A stretch of 64,000 nt of DNA from a bacterium D16-56 (GTDB lineage: Bacteria; Bacillota; Clostridia; Lachnospirales; Lachnospiraceae): NCBI GenBank assembly GCA_003611875.1, contig RAYY01000004.1, positions 1 to 64,000 of the forward strand, in the 5' to 3' direction. How positions within the stretch are numbered: the stretch's first letter is position 1; each line of letters opens with the position of its first letter. The notes under the pieces were generated by a model that worked only from the letters and a program-made list of their open reading frames with translations, was not told where the DNA came from and did not search any database. This document shows positions 33,110 to 41,845 of this stretch, one piece after another. The position numbers were made by a program, and so were the translations under genes.

Positions 33110-33970
33110 CTACCCGGCGATATAGGCGTCCTCCATCCCGCCGTTCACGCTGCCGCTTACAATAATCACATGGCCCCAGAACATATTGTCATCATCATAG
33201 TAAGCTTCATAATCGCCTTCTGCGTCTATGCTGAATTCACTAATTACGATCCGCCCAGCGAAGGATTCTTCTGTAATTGCGGCTAAGTCTTCGCCGTCCT
33301 CGTCATCATATCCTTCGTCCTGCCAGTCGTTGGCATTTTCTGCCAGCTTTTCGGCAGCAAATGCACGGAATTTTTGATCCCATTCCTTAAAATTGGCATA
33401 AATTTTCCTAAACTGCGCCAGTGCCTGGTCTGCTGTCGTTCCATTTTCCTCGTCGCACTCAAGGGTCACATGACAGTCCTCTCCCAGCCAGTCGACGGTA
33501 CCCGCAAACCAGTTGAAATGCCGCTCCAGCGTAAATGTTCCGCAGTCTCCGTCCTCAATAACAACAACCTCTTTATATTTTTCCAATAGCTTTGACAGTG
33601 CCGGATTCTGTACCTCTCGTTCCACGACTTCCGTCAGCATAAAATTATTGAAGAAGCGGGGCTCCGCATTCTTCATCACCTTTTCCGGCTTGATTTTACG
33701 GCATTTGATATGATAAATGGTCAGGTCTTTGAGATGATAAATCCATCCATCCTTGTCCTTCTCATGCGCAAGCCAGCTTAAGTAGCCCTCGCTTTCCACC
33801 GTTTCTCCAGTCTCCAGATTCACATAACCTAAAATATCTGCATTTGGAGACCAGAGACCCTCTGCGACACTGCCCGCACCCCCAACATATTCCCCGGTCA
33901 GAACAAGCAGCTCCCGCATCTGCTCCTCGTAGCGCTTTTCGTATTTACTCTTTTCTTTTTCATAATTCAT
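33110..33970 (-). CDS. DUF2262-domain protein
   Basis: 286 residues. The N-terminal part (LLVLTGEYVGGAGSVAEGLW, LGYVNLETGETVESEGYLSW, KDLTIYHIKCRK) and the C-terminal domain (FTLERHFNWFAGTVDWLGED, CHVTLECDEENGTTADQALA, EWDQKFRAFAAEKLAENAND) follow the DUF2262 pattern of cytosolic proteins, sometimes polymorphic-toxin immunity-like. AAGGTGAG before ATG. Flanked by two recombinase operons, so likely cargo. No enzymatic residues are evident. Confidence 0.7.
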   Translation of the reverse strand: MNYEKEKSKYEKRYEEQMRELLVLTGEYVGGAGSVAEGLWSPNADILGYVNLETGETVESEGYLSWLAHEKDKDGWIYHLKDLTIYHIKCRKIKPEKVMKNAEPRFFNNFMLTEVVEREVQNPALSKLLEKYKEVVVIEDGDCGTFTLERHFNWFAGTVDWLGEDCHVTLECDEENGTTADQALAQFRKIYANFKEWDQKFRAFAAEKLAENANDWQDEGYDDEDGEDLAAITEESFAGRIVISEFSIDAEGDYEAYYDDDNMFWGHVIIVSGSVNGGMEDAYIAG

Positions 33971-34230
33971 TATGTAAACTCACCTTCCTATTGTTCTGAA
34001 TTTTAGGCGTTTGCAAAACGCATAAATCCGCATAAAATTTTGCTAAAAAATAAATTTCCCCGTGTCAACGCAAACAATCTCATTTTATCAGTCCCATGTA
34101 CCTTTTTGTCTGCTCTGTCGTATCCATATGCGGTACCTGTTTCAGCAATTTATCGTCATTACAACAAAATTTCATTGAATATCCTTCGCATACCTTTATT
34201 TAGATAACCTCGCATAAAGAAGTACAGATT

Positions 34231-35856
34231 TCAGAGTTCCACATACCCGACAAAGTTGTAATAGATTTTGATGTCCCGGTGGGTTTCCCCGGCGATTTCG
34301 TACTTCTCGCCCACCTCGATGCGCTTCACCAGCCGCAGGAGCGTGGGGCGGTCGAGTTCCTCAAGCTGGGCATAATCCCTGATGATGGTCAGCCATTCAT
34401 CGGTGGCCTGCTCGTCCTCCTGGGTGGCCTCCAGCTGGGCGGTGAGCTGCGTCCGCTGTTCCAGCTTGCCCCGGCGTTCGTCCTCATAGCGGTTCATCAG
34501 CTGGACGCACAGCGCCTCCGGCATGACGCCCTTCACCTTGTCCTCATAAGCCGACACCACCAGTTTTTCCAACTCGGCCAGCCGCTTGTCCAGCGCCGCC
34601 AGCGTTGCCCGGAGCGCCTTTGTCTGCTCCAGACTGGCGGCATTCTTCTGAGTGAGGATTTTCTCCTTGAGGGCGGCGGGGCTGTTCTGCGCCAGCATCG
34701 CCTTGGCGTGGATGTCCAGCAAGAGCAACTTCGTCAGCACCTTGCAGTTGATGTAGTGCGAAGTACAGGCCGCCTTGCCGCCGCTCATATAGCGGTTGCA
34801 GGCGTAGGCTTGAAACCCGCCAAAGTGTCCATCGGCGTGGCGTTTCCGGCTTCGATAGTCTTTCAAAATCCGCATAGACGAACCGCAGTCCGCACAGTAG
34901 AGAACGCCGGCAAATAAAGATATTTCCCCATCGCTGCCGGAGCGCCCCTTTGACGGATGATTGTCCAGCCTTTGAACTGCATCCCAGACCTCCTGAGAGA
35001 CAAGCGGCTCATGGGTATGCTCTACCTTGATCCAATCCTCTTTCGGCTTGCTGACCTGCTTGTGGACCTTGTAGGAGACTGGGCCGGTCTTGTTCTGCAC
35101 CATGTGGCCGAGGTAGACCTCATTCCGCAGAATGGTCTTGACCGTTACATCGTTCCAGTAGGGCGTCTCGCCCCGCAGGTTCGGCCTGCCCTCGGCCATG
35201 TAATAGAAGCCACGGGGCGAGGGTACGCCCTCCTCGTTCAGCGTCCGGGCGATTTTCCGAAAGCTGTCCCCCTGCAAGCGCATATCAAAAATGCGCAGAA
35301 CAACAGGGGCGGTCACCGGGTCGATTTCAAGAATGTGTTTGTCCTCCGGGGATTTTCTGTAGCCGATGGGAGCGTAGCAGCCGACATACTTTCCCGTCCG
35401 AAACGTGGACTGTTTCACCGCCCGGATTTTGCTGCTGGTGTCGCGTGCGTAGAGATCGTTCATGACGTTCTTCAAAATGACCAGCATCTCATTGTTCTTG
35501 TGGATGGTGTCCACGCCGTCATTCAGGGCGATGAACCGGCAGCCCATCGAAGGGAACACGATGTCCGTATACCGGCCAGCCTCAATGTAGTCTCTGCCGA
35601 GACGACTGAGGTCTTTGCACAATATCAGATTGATTTTCCCCGCCCTGGCATCGGCAATCATCTGGTTGAACATAGGCCGGTCAAAGGTTGTCCCAGAGAC
35701 CCCGTCATCACAGTAGGAGGAGTAGAGGTTCCAGCCCTGTTCCTGCACATACCGGCTGAGCATGATTTTTTGATTTTCGATGGACACGGACTCCCCGGTT
35801 CTTTCGTCATCACGACTGAGCCTGCAATAAATTCCAACATTGTATTTTTCCTGCAT
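34231..35856 (-). CDS. Large serine recombinase (TnpX type) 2
   Basis: 541 residues. Ser14 in GIYCRLSRDDERTG is the expected nucleophile; DDGVSGTTFDRPMFNQMIAD and ILCKDLSRLGRDYIEAGRYT complete the catalytic domain. The recombinase domain (MRLQGDSFRKIARTLNEEGV), zinc ribbon (GVLYCADCGSSMRILKDYRS...CNRYMSGGKAACTSHYI), coiled coil and the C-terminal KIYYNFVGYVEL follow. GC-rich and quite distinct from recombinase 1. Probably moves the small segment 34.2-37 kb. Preceded by two small genes on the same strand. Confidence 0.94.
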   Translation of the reverse strand: MQEKYNVGIYCRLSRDDERTGESVSIENQKIMLSRYVQEQGWNLYSSYCDDGVSGTTFDRPMFNQMIADARAGKINLILCKDLSRLGRDYIEAGRYTDIVFPSMGCRFIALNDGVDTIHKNNEMLVILKNVMNDLYARDTSSKIRAVKQSTFRTGKYVGCYAPIGYRKSPEDKHILEIDPVTAPVVLRIFDMRLQGDSFRKIARTLNEEGVPSPRGFYYMAEGRPNLRGETPYWNDVTVKTILRNEVYLGHMVQNKTGPVSYKVHKQVSKPKEDWIKVEHTHEPLVSQEVWDAVQRLDNHPSKGRSGSDGEISLFAGVLYCADCGSSMRILKDYRSRKRHADGHFGGFQAYACNRYMSGGKAACTSHYINCKVLTKLLLLDIHAKAMLAQNSPAALKEKILTQKNAASLEQTKALRATLAALDKRLAELEKLVVSAYEDKVKGVMPEALCVQLMNRYEDERRGKLEQRTQLTAQLEATQEDEQATDEWLTIIRDYAQLEELDRPTLLRLVKRIEVGEKYEIAGETHRDIKIYYNFVGYVEL

Positions 35857-35965
35857 CTTGTTTTTTTACCTCCCTGGACGCAGGAACATAGCATCTGTTA
35901 CCTGCTTCCATTATAGCCGCTTTAGCACTGTAAAGCAATAGCTTTCTGCCGGACATCAGAAGTTT

Positions 35966-36181
35966 TTACGCCGTCCGTCGCCCGTTCCGCTCCAGTTCTA
36001 ACCTGTCGATGACCTCGCCCATTTCCGTTTTTTCCGCAAAGCTGCTGGACAGGTGATAGGTCACTCTGTCCATTTCCACATCAAGCCCCAGGTTCAAAAA
36101 CACACCCCGGCACCCGCCGTATTCAAAGCCGGGGAGTTCTCCCGCCACTGTGATTTCTACTGGCCGACTTCCCGTTTTCAT
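35966..36181 (-). CDS. Small TnpW-like protein of the recombinase operon
   Basis: 71 residues from ATG 36181 (GGAGG six bases upstream), overlapping the previous stop (ATGA). The second half, DRVTYHLSSSFAEKTEMGEV-IDRLELERNG, resembles the small TnpW-like proteins of Tn4451-type elements; the first half EITVAGELPGFEYGGCRGVF does not ring a bell. Resemblance is weak. Confidence 0.4.
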   Translation of the reverse strand: MKTGSRPVEITVAGELPGFEYGGCRGVFLNLGLDVEMDRVTYHLSSSFAEKTEMGEVIDRLELERNGRRTA

Positions 36182-36642
36182 GCGACACCTCCCATTCTCC
36201 GCAGAATGTCCACGGTGTTGCCCAGCGCACAATAAAGCGCCTCGCTGTCTGGATTTCTCATGCTGGACTTCGCCGCCATGCGGATTTCCCGCAGGGCAAC
36301 CTCCACCTCCCGTGTGGTATATCCGGCTTGAACAGCGGCGATGGCGAGGTTGGCAAGATAGACGCAATCGGCACGGCCCAGCTTGTCCTGCACCGCCATT
36401 CTGCCGAGTTGCTCCAGAATGCCGTCACGGGATTTTAAGGTGACGGCTGTTCTGTCCTCCCGCCATAAAACTTCGCTGTTTTGAATTTCGGTAGCCGCTA
36501 CCGATAATAGATGGACACCCTCATAGAGATACATCTTGTTCAGCGCCTGCCGCCTGCTGGGGGCGTATTCCTCGGTGATGCGGGCATCCAGCTTCGGCCT
36601 GCCCCGCTTGCGCCCGGCTTCCTCCGTCTTGATTTTCTCCAT
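36178..36642 (-). CDS. Basic helical accessory protein of the recombinase operon
   Basis: 154 residues from ATG 36642 (GGGAGG upstream). Basic start EEAGRKRGRPKLDARITEEY (AT-hook-like KRGRPK), then helices ALNKMYLYEGVHLLSVAATE, LGRADCVYLANLAIAAVQAG and TTREVEVALREIRMAAKSSM. Likely DNA-binding. Its codons for LSVAATE contain a 21-base palindromic sequence found again at 39363-39383. First gene after the attenuator-like leader. Confidence 0.55.
   Translation of the reverse strand: MEKIKTEEAGRKRGRPKLDARITEEYAPSRRQALNKMYLYEGVHLLSVAATEIQNSEVLWREDRTAVTLKSRDGILEQLGRMAVQDKLGRADCVYLANLAIAAVQAGYTTREVEVALREIRMAAKSSMRNPDSEALYCALGNTVDILRRMGGVA
36488..36508. repeat. Palindromic sequence shared with 39363-39383
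   Basis: TCGGTAGC-C-GCTACCGA followed by TAAT, inside the coding region of the 154-residue gene. Confidence 0.85.
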
Positions 36643-36659
36643 TGTCCAGCCTCCCTTCA

Positions 36660-36730
36660 AAAACAAAAAACGCAGATACAATAAGACCGACCCCAGCAAA
36701 AACGCTGTGGTTCGGTCTATGTATCTGCGT
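36660..36730 (-). terminator. Attenuator-like hairpin in the leader of the recombinase 2 operon
   Basis: ACGCAGATAC (36730-36721 side) pairs with GTATCTGCGT, with nested AGACCGA/TCGGTCT and a third small stem. On the minus strand it is followed by TTTTTTGTTTTTG. It stands ~30 bases after the likely transcription start and before the Shine-Dalgarno of the 154-residue gene. Confidence 0.8.
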
Positions 36731-36761
36731 GAAAAATATGTACAGTATTCAGTTTCCCATT

Positions 36762-36790
36762 ATGGTAGCACAAACAGATGTTCCTGTCAA
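36762..36790 (-). promoter_or_regulatory. Sigma-A promoter of the recombinase 2 operon
   Basis: TTGACA (36790-36785), 17-base spacer, TACCAT (36767-36762) on the minus strand. The perfect -35 box predicts strong initiation into the hairpin leader. Confidence 0.75.
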
Positions 36791-37140
36791 TGCCTTTGGG
36801 AAAATTTTGTCGAGGGCTGGCGAGAGTTTGAGATTTTGCCGGAGTGCCAATTTCTCCGTTTTTCAAAAATCCCGCTGAAGGGTGGGAGAGAAAAGCGCCG
36901 GAACGGTGCGTAGCCGCAGAATTAAATTCTGCGAAAAGGGGTTTGGGGGCTGTGCCACCAACAAGCAAAAACAGCTTTCCGGCGGTCACGCCGGAAAGCT
37001 GTTTTGAGTATTTGTGGGAACAAATACACTGCTTGCCAAGTAGCGAAAAATAAATTCTAATCCCTTAGATTGTACCAATTCAAAGGAAAAACATATAAGA
37101 ATGCTGGTGGAGGACTTTTCTTGGACTACCCTTTGGGGGA
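36791..37140. other. Non-coding end of the second recombinase segment
   Basis: No gene. Holds a 19-base palindrome CGCAGAATT-A-AATTCTGCG (36915-36933), the GGGTTTGGGG...CCAACAAGC block (36936-36966), and a strong hairpin AACAGCTTTCCGGC/GCCGGAAAGCTGTT (36970-37003) flanked by A- and T-runs, able to terminate on both strands. Probably the outer end of the mobile segment. Confidence 0.6.
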
Positions 37141-38574
37141 TTATCTATGATATGGTACTGTTTCGCCTGTGTCCTCTTGACTAAGGAAAGTTCCGACATC
37201 GGCAAAGGTATAACAGAATACTTGACAGGTGCCACCAATGGTAAAGGAATTGGTAGCTGGGGAATAGAATGTGTTCACTATGCTCTCCACATCCCACGCC
37301 AATTCTCCAGTATCGTTTACTGCCAATTTTCCCCCCAGAGATCCTTTGACAGAATAGAATGCCTCCGGCGTACCGCCCTCCGGGTCACACAGCAACAGCA
37401 CCGCCGTGTAGTTGTCCCTCACCATAGGGGTCAGTTCCTCACTGGAGATTTCCCAGATGTTGTTGTTAAACAAGTAAGCCAGGATGTCAGCAATCTCATA
37501 CCGCCCGCCCTTGTCCTTCTGCTTGGGCACTGCGTAGGCGGACAGATACACCCGATCCCCAAACTCAATCATATCAGTGATGGTGTAATCACAGTCATCC
37601 CCTTCATAAGTGAAGGTGTCCATTAAACTCCCCTCCCGATCCAGCTTCACCAGCCGGGCGGTTTCTCCATCCAGCTTGTGTCCCAGCTGTATCAGGTAGC
37701 CCTCTCCCAAGCGGACGGCATTCCAGATGCCCTTATTACCGACCTCGGTCTTGCAGAAGCTAAGCTCGGTTCCGTCTGTGTCGTACTGGCTCAGGCAGAG
37801 GTAACGGAAGTCTCCCCGGCTGACGACCGCCCATGTGCCGTCCCCGTTGTCCAGCACGGCGGCGATATACTCTCGCTCAAAGCCGTGATCCAGTTGACGT
37901 TGCCAGAGGACGTTCCCACTCTCGTCCACCCGAGCCATGCTGGAATACACAGGCTGCTCACTGGACCAGGTGTCATTATGCCCCCACACCGCCGTCCCGG
38001 CGGAGGTGTGCACACCGTCCTCCACGTAGAGGTCGGGGAACTCCACCGACCAGATCGGATTGCCATCCTGGTAGCACTCCAAAACGCTCCTGTCCAGCAC
38101 ATCGAAGCCCAGGCTCTCGTCCAGCTTCTCCCGGACATCCATGCGGTAGCTAAACCCGGTTTCCGACCGGGTGTTACGCCACACGTTCCGATCCCACAGC
38201 GCCGCCAACTCCTCCGGGGTAGGCTCCCGCTGGGAGATTTCCAGCCCAGGTACTGCCCGTTCAATGACCTCCGCCGTTTTGTCATAGGTGAAATGCTGGC
38301 TGGTAATATCCCGGTAAACAGCTTTCACGTCTGACCGGCTCAGCCCCTCGGTGGACAGACCGTTCTCCTCGAAAAAGTCTACCGCCGCGTTGTACTCTTT
38401 GGCTTCAGCAACGAGGATACCCCCCGTCAGACTTACAATTAGAACCAAACAGGCGGCCACCGCCGGCCACTTTCGGTAGGCCAATGGCCTGCGGAGGGCT
38501 GTGGGAACCTCACTGCGTTCCAGAATATCGTCATCCACTCCGTCAAATGCCCTGAATAAATCGTTTTTGTTCAT
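37141..38574 (-). CDS. Membrane-anchored anti-sigma-like protein
   Basis: 477 residues from ATG 38574 (AGGAGG seven bases upstream; overlaps the sigma stop, ATGA). MNKNDLFRAFDGVDDDILER forms a short cytoplasmic part, one membrane helix follows (WPAVAACLVLIVSLTGGILV), then a large extracytoplasmic region with repeated beta-propeller-like units (VDESGNVLWQRQLDHGFERE, LDNGDGTWAVVSRGDFRYLC, LVKLDREGSLMDTFTYEGDD). Position after an ECF-type sigma gene and the topology suggest it holds the sigma factor until an external signal; inferred. Confidence 0.7.
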   Translation of the reverse strand: MNKNDLFRAFDGVDDDILERSEVPTALRRPLAYRKWPAVAACLVLIVSLTGGILVAEAKEYNAAVDFFEENGLSTEGLSRSDVKAVYRDITSQHFTYDKTAEVIERAVPGLEISQREPTPEELAALWDRNVWRNTRSETGFSYRMDVREKLDESLGFDVLDRSVLECYQDGNPIWSVEFPDLYVEDGVHTSAGTAVWGHNDTWSSEQPVYSSMARVDESGNVLWQRQLDHGFEREYIAAVLDNGDGTWAVVSRGDFRYLCLSQYDTDGTELSFCKTEVGNKGIWNAVRLGEGYLIQLGHKLDGETARLVKLDREGSLMDTFTYEGDDCDYTITDMIEFGDRVYLSAYAVPKQKDKGGRYEIADILAYLFNNNIWEISSEELTPMVRDNYTAVLLLCDPEGGTPEAFYSVKGSLGGKLAVNDTGELAWDVESIVNTFYSPATNSFTIGGTCQVFCYTFADVGTFLSQEDTGETVPYHR

Positions 38575-39128
38575 CGGTATCCCTCCTTCAAAAGATGCGC
38601 CTTCAGCTTTTTCCGCGTCCGGCTCAGCATCACCGTCACATGATTTTCTGTCAGGCCGTACCGCCGCGCAATATCCGCTATAGATTCGGCAAAGAAGTAC
38701 CGGCGTACCAGCACATTTCCCTCCCGCTCCGGCAGTGAGCGCACAAAACGCCGGATACACTGCCGCAGTTCTTTGGCCTCGTATGCTGTCTCTGTGTCTG
38801 CGCCGCCATTAAAACATTCCACCAGTTCGTCCAGGACAAGGGTGATCTCGCCGCCGCCCCGTTTTTCTGCATTTCGCACATTGAAGCGGTCTAAGGAAAG
38901 ATTGCGGGTAATTTTCGCCAAAAACAGCCGAAGCACATTGGGCTTCTGCGGAGGCATCGCATTCCATGCATGGAGCCAAGTATCATTGACACACTCCTCG
39001 GAATCTTCGTGGTTGTGCAGAATGTTTTCGGCAATTGCATAGCAGTATGCGCCATACTTGTCGGCGGTTTTTGATATAGCGTCTGTATTCTTTTTCCAGT
39101 ATAATTCAATGATTTGACTATCCTCCAA
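38571..39128 (-). CDS. ECF-type sigma-70 family RNA polymerase sigma factor
   Basis: 185 residues from TTG 39128 (AGGAGG seven bases upstream). Region 2: YGAYCYAIAENILHNHEDSE, ECVNDTWLHAWNAMPPQKPN, RLFLAKITRNLSLDRFNVRN. Region 4: RRFVRSLPEREGNVLVRRYF, then IADIARRYGLTENHVTVMLS (helix-turn-helix) and RTRKKLKAHLLKEG. The 2-4 linker is short, with no region 1 or 3. Coupled to the anti-sigma-like gene. Confidence 0.92.
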   Translation of the reverse strand: MEDSQIIELYWKKNTDAISKTADKYGAYCYAIAENILHNHEDSEECVNDTWLHAWNAMPPQKPNVLRLFLAKITRNLSLDRFNVRNAEKRGGGEITLVLDELVECFNGGADTETAYEAKELRQCIRRFVRSLPEREGNVLVRRYFFAESIADIARRYGLTENHVTVMLSRTRKKLKAHLLKEGYR

Positions 39129-39614
39129 CGCAATGCCTCCTCTCTGCAACTTGAAGGTCCCTTCACCCTATAAGACGGGAAAAACTCTAAAACCTTACAA
39201 GGTTTTTCAAAAGATTTCAGTTCTCCAAAAGATATTCAATTTGACCTCTATTGTACCAGTCACAGGCAATAAGGACAAGTTCATACTGCCATTAAGTATT
39301 GGCCAGTACAAAGACGGCGAGGAACATTCCCCGCCGTCCTTGTAATTATGTTTTTGATATTATCGGTAGCCGCTACCGATAATCCGATAGCGGGTTCGTA
39401 GTCGTTTATTGTCATGTTCTCCGCTTTGTAACAGCTTTGTCGGAGGCAACAAGGATGCTATGTCCTGCGTGTGATGTCATTCTTTATGAGAGGGTGGCAT
39501 TCAAAAGCATAGTTTGAATGACAACAGATAAAATACGTCTGATCGCTAAACCATACTTTCCCTACGCCATAAGACAGACCAATCGTCTATCTGCAGCTCC
39601 TTACCACTGGAAAT
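39129..39614. other. 486-base intergenic region with palindromes
   Basis: No gene. Contains a GACGGCG-AGGAA/TTCC-CCGCCGTC hairpin followed by TTGTAATT (39309-39343, terminator-like), the 25-base palindrome at 39359-39383 and a CATTCAAA/TTTGAATG pair near 39490-39515. The sigma operon promoter should lie in 39140-39250 but no clear boxes are visible. Confidence 0.6.
39359..39383. repeat. 25-base perfect palindrome
   Basis: ATTATCGGTAGC, central C, GCTACCGATAAT. 21 of these bases recur at 36488-36508. Confidence 0.9.
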
Positions 39615-39992
39615 CTATAATCCTGTTTTTTCCGATATGACCTGCAGCCATTTCTTTCTTTTCCCCAGCGAGATCTTTTCTGTCACGATTTCCCCGCTTT
39701 CCCTGTTTTCATAAGTAATCACCATCCCTATCGGAAAAAATCCCTGATTGCATTTTCCCAGTTCCTTAATACAGATGTAAGGAATATGGATGTATTCGCA
39801 TGAAAATCCCTTGGTGAGAATGACCTGCCGGTCCGTAAAGATTGCCACACCGCCCCGCTTCCATGTCTCGATTCTTCCGACCAGCTTCTCCGTATAATTG
39901 ATCGTGATGCTGCCATATAGTTTTTCATCTGGCGATAACACGCCCCTTTCCACAAGATTCTGCCTCTGCTTTTCCAACTTTTGTTCATTCAT
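39615..39992 (-). CDS. Hypothetical PH-domain-like protein
   Basis: 125 residues from ATG 39992 (GGAGG upstream): ERGVLSPDEKLYGSITINYT, WKRGGVAIFTDRQVILTKGF, YIHIPYICIKELGKCNQGFF, VITYENRESGEIVTEKISLG. Alternating strands with 'aiFTdrqvil' resemble bacterial PH-like domains (bPH). No membrane helix. Function unknown. Confidence 0.55.
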   Translation of the reverse strand: MNEQKLEKQRQNLVERGVLSPDEKLYGSITINYTEKLVGRIETWKRGGVAIFTDRQVILTKGFSCEYIHIPYICIKELGKCNQGFFPIGMVITYENRESGEIVTEKISLGKRKKWLQVISEKTGL

Positions 39993-40159
39993 TTCCTGAA
40001 TCCTCCATATCTGCATAATCATAATCGCCCGGAATCTCCCTCGAGACTCCGGGCGCCTATATGTCTGATTATAGCACTGCCACGCAAAAGCGCCCCGTCC
40101 AAATCGGCACATAAATCGGCAAAATCGGCATTCTGGGGCGGTCATTGTCATCTCACGTG

Positions 40160-40423
40160 TCATTTCGCATCGCTGTATATCTGTGTATCCTGTCCATCGT
40201 TAATGGCAAAAGAGGATTTTGCCATTGCAAGACAGGATTTTGCAATGGTAAGTATTGTGGTAAAACGGTTCCCGTTCTGTTCTATATAAAGCAGCCCTCC
40301 GTATTTTTGCGCGGTATCCCGCACGTTTGCAATTCCAAAACCATGATTTTCAGCGTCCGGCTTTGCAGAAGCCGGCAGGATATGTTTTACTTTTCCATTG
40401 GCAGCAGCCGAATGTTTTTGCAA
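40160..40423 (-). pseudogene. Fragment of a GHKL-type sensor histidine kinase
   Basis: Residues KPDAENHGFGIANVRDTAQK-YGGLLYIEQNGNRFTTILTI are the ATP-lid/G2 end of an AgrC/ComD-like GHKL ATPase domain. Nothing of the membrane part, H-box or N-box is present upstream, and the C-terminal 30 residues are not family-like. A leftover of a deleted gene. Confidence 0.7.
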
Positions 40424-40494
40424 TCTGTACTTTTTGTTCCATATTTGGATATATCCTGAATTTATATGCTTTTAACTCTTACTGTTACCGCCCT

Positions 40495-40833
40495 CTATCC
40501 CTGGTTTTCTATGTATTTACGTAGCATTTCTTCCGAAACAGTCCCTACACTACAGGCAAAATATCCATTTGTCCAGAAAGTATTCTCTTTCCAAAAGTGT
40601 TTTCGTATATAATTTGAATATCTTTCCCAGATATGATATGTTGTATAACTCTCCATCAGATTTACGATTTTACTGATGAACGTCGTTGGTTCCGTCTCTA
40701 TCATGTAATGAATATGGTCTTTATCCGTTTCCATGTATCTGATTATTACGTGATGCTTCCCACATATCTCATACGAAAGTTGTTTTATATCATCTGATAT
40801 CTGTTTTGATATGAGTAGTTTCTTCTTATTCAA
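40495..40833 (-). pseudogene. tnpA: N-terminally truncated IS200/IS605 transposase TnpA
   Basis: 112 residues. HUH-type pair HIH in TDKDHIHYMIETEPTTF and the C-terminal catalytic Tyr in LRKYIENQG are present; YFACSVGTVSEEML is typical. The family's first ~15 residues (the Y-h-vw-tKYR strand) are missing and the sequence changes character at 40833, so the copy is cut at the 5' end. No partner tnpB or flanking ends seen. Confidence 0.75.
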
Positions 40834-40951
40834 GCGACAGCCGCCGCAGTAGTGCAGACGGTTTTGCCGTTAGAATGGAGCGGACGAAAGCGGGGCAGAG
40901 TTGTCAAATCCTGTTCCCCGTTTTCGGTGGCAAAATGGCAGCGGCAAAAAT

Positions 40952-41029
40952 CCAGACGGTCAAGGGTTTAAGAGTGGAGATTTTTTCGCGCCTATGCGAA
41001 AAAATACTACTCACCCCTTGATCGTCTGG
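40952..41029. repeat. Long imperfect inverted repeat near MobL remnant
   Basis: CCAGACGGTCAAGGG...ATTTTTTCGCG against TGCGAAAAAAT...CCCCTTGATCGTCTGG; about 33 of 37 positions can pair, four-base loop. Candidate oriT or single-strand-origin hairpin of a lost mobilizable element. The adjacent 41136-41249 plus-strand frame (MDYIKMLREDSDLSDLLCDV...) has AGGAGG but is broken by a junction. Confidence 0.55.
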
Positions 41030-41153
41030 ATAGTCGGAACGGACGTAGAACAGGGATTGTTTTTCGTAATTGGCTCTGGTATAATTTTTCCAGTAACAAG
41101 CCGATACATCGCGACTTAAACAGGAGGTAATAAAAATGGATTATATTAAAATG

Positions 41154-41556
41154 CTACGCGAGGACAGTGACTTGTCGGATTTGCTGTGTGATGTCTGCGA
41201 TATAGAGGGATTGGGAATATCCCGGTTTTCCCGCCTGTGCCTTGCGTGACAAAATACCTTGAATGCAGGCGGCAAGGGTGGGCAGCTCGGTGTTCTGTGT
41301 TTCCTCTTTTAGCCAGTTTTGCAGTTTGGAGATACGCGCCTTTAACTGCCGCAACTTCTGGTTTGTAACTTCGATTTCGCGGTTGAGGTCGCCGCGCTCG
41401 GTGCGGATACCGCACTTCTCCATAGCAGAAGCGGCAACGCCTAAATGGACGGTGTGTATCTGGTCTATCCTGTCAGCTTGCTGGTGCTTATCATCAGGTT
41501 CACGGTCCTGTTCTCTACTTCCTCCTGCAAATCTCTTTGCTCTATATGCTTTTCCT
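41154..41556 (-). pseudogene. MobA/MobL relaxase fragment
   Basis: The frame reads IDQIHTVHLGVAASAMEKCG-IRTERGDLNREIEVTNQKLR-QLKARISKLQNWLKEETQ, the central part of MobL-type relaxases (the '-T-HLGv-A--ME--GI-T-RGd-NREI' box). The catalytic N-terminus is missing upstream of about 41556, and the C-terminus departs from the family after SRKAQAGKPGYSQ. Remnant of a mobilizable plasmid or element. Confidence 0.8.
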
Positions 41557-41845
41557 ATCTATCCACTAATCTATTCTTTCGGCAGATTGTCCTATGACAT
41601 CCCCCTACATTCGGTTCTCTCCGGAAAATGCTGTGGTTTCCATGTTTTCCTCTGTCATCTATTCCCCAACTTTAAAATAACTCTCCGGCTTATTGCTCCT
41701 GATAAAGATGCCCACATCCTCTGAACTGCCGAAATGTTGAGAAAATAATGGAGTGAAGCAGGACGAAAAATCCTTGTGGAAGCAGACGGCTGGATATGGT
41801 ATACTATCTGTAAGGGAAATAATAAGATTTAGAGGAGATGATGCC

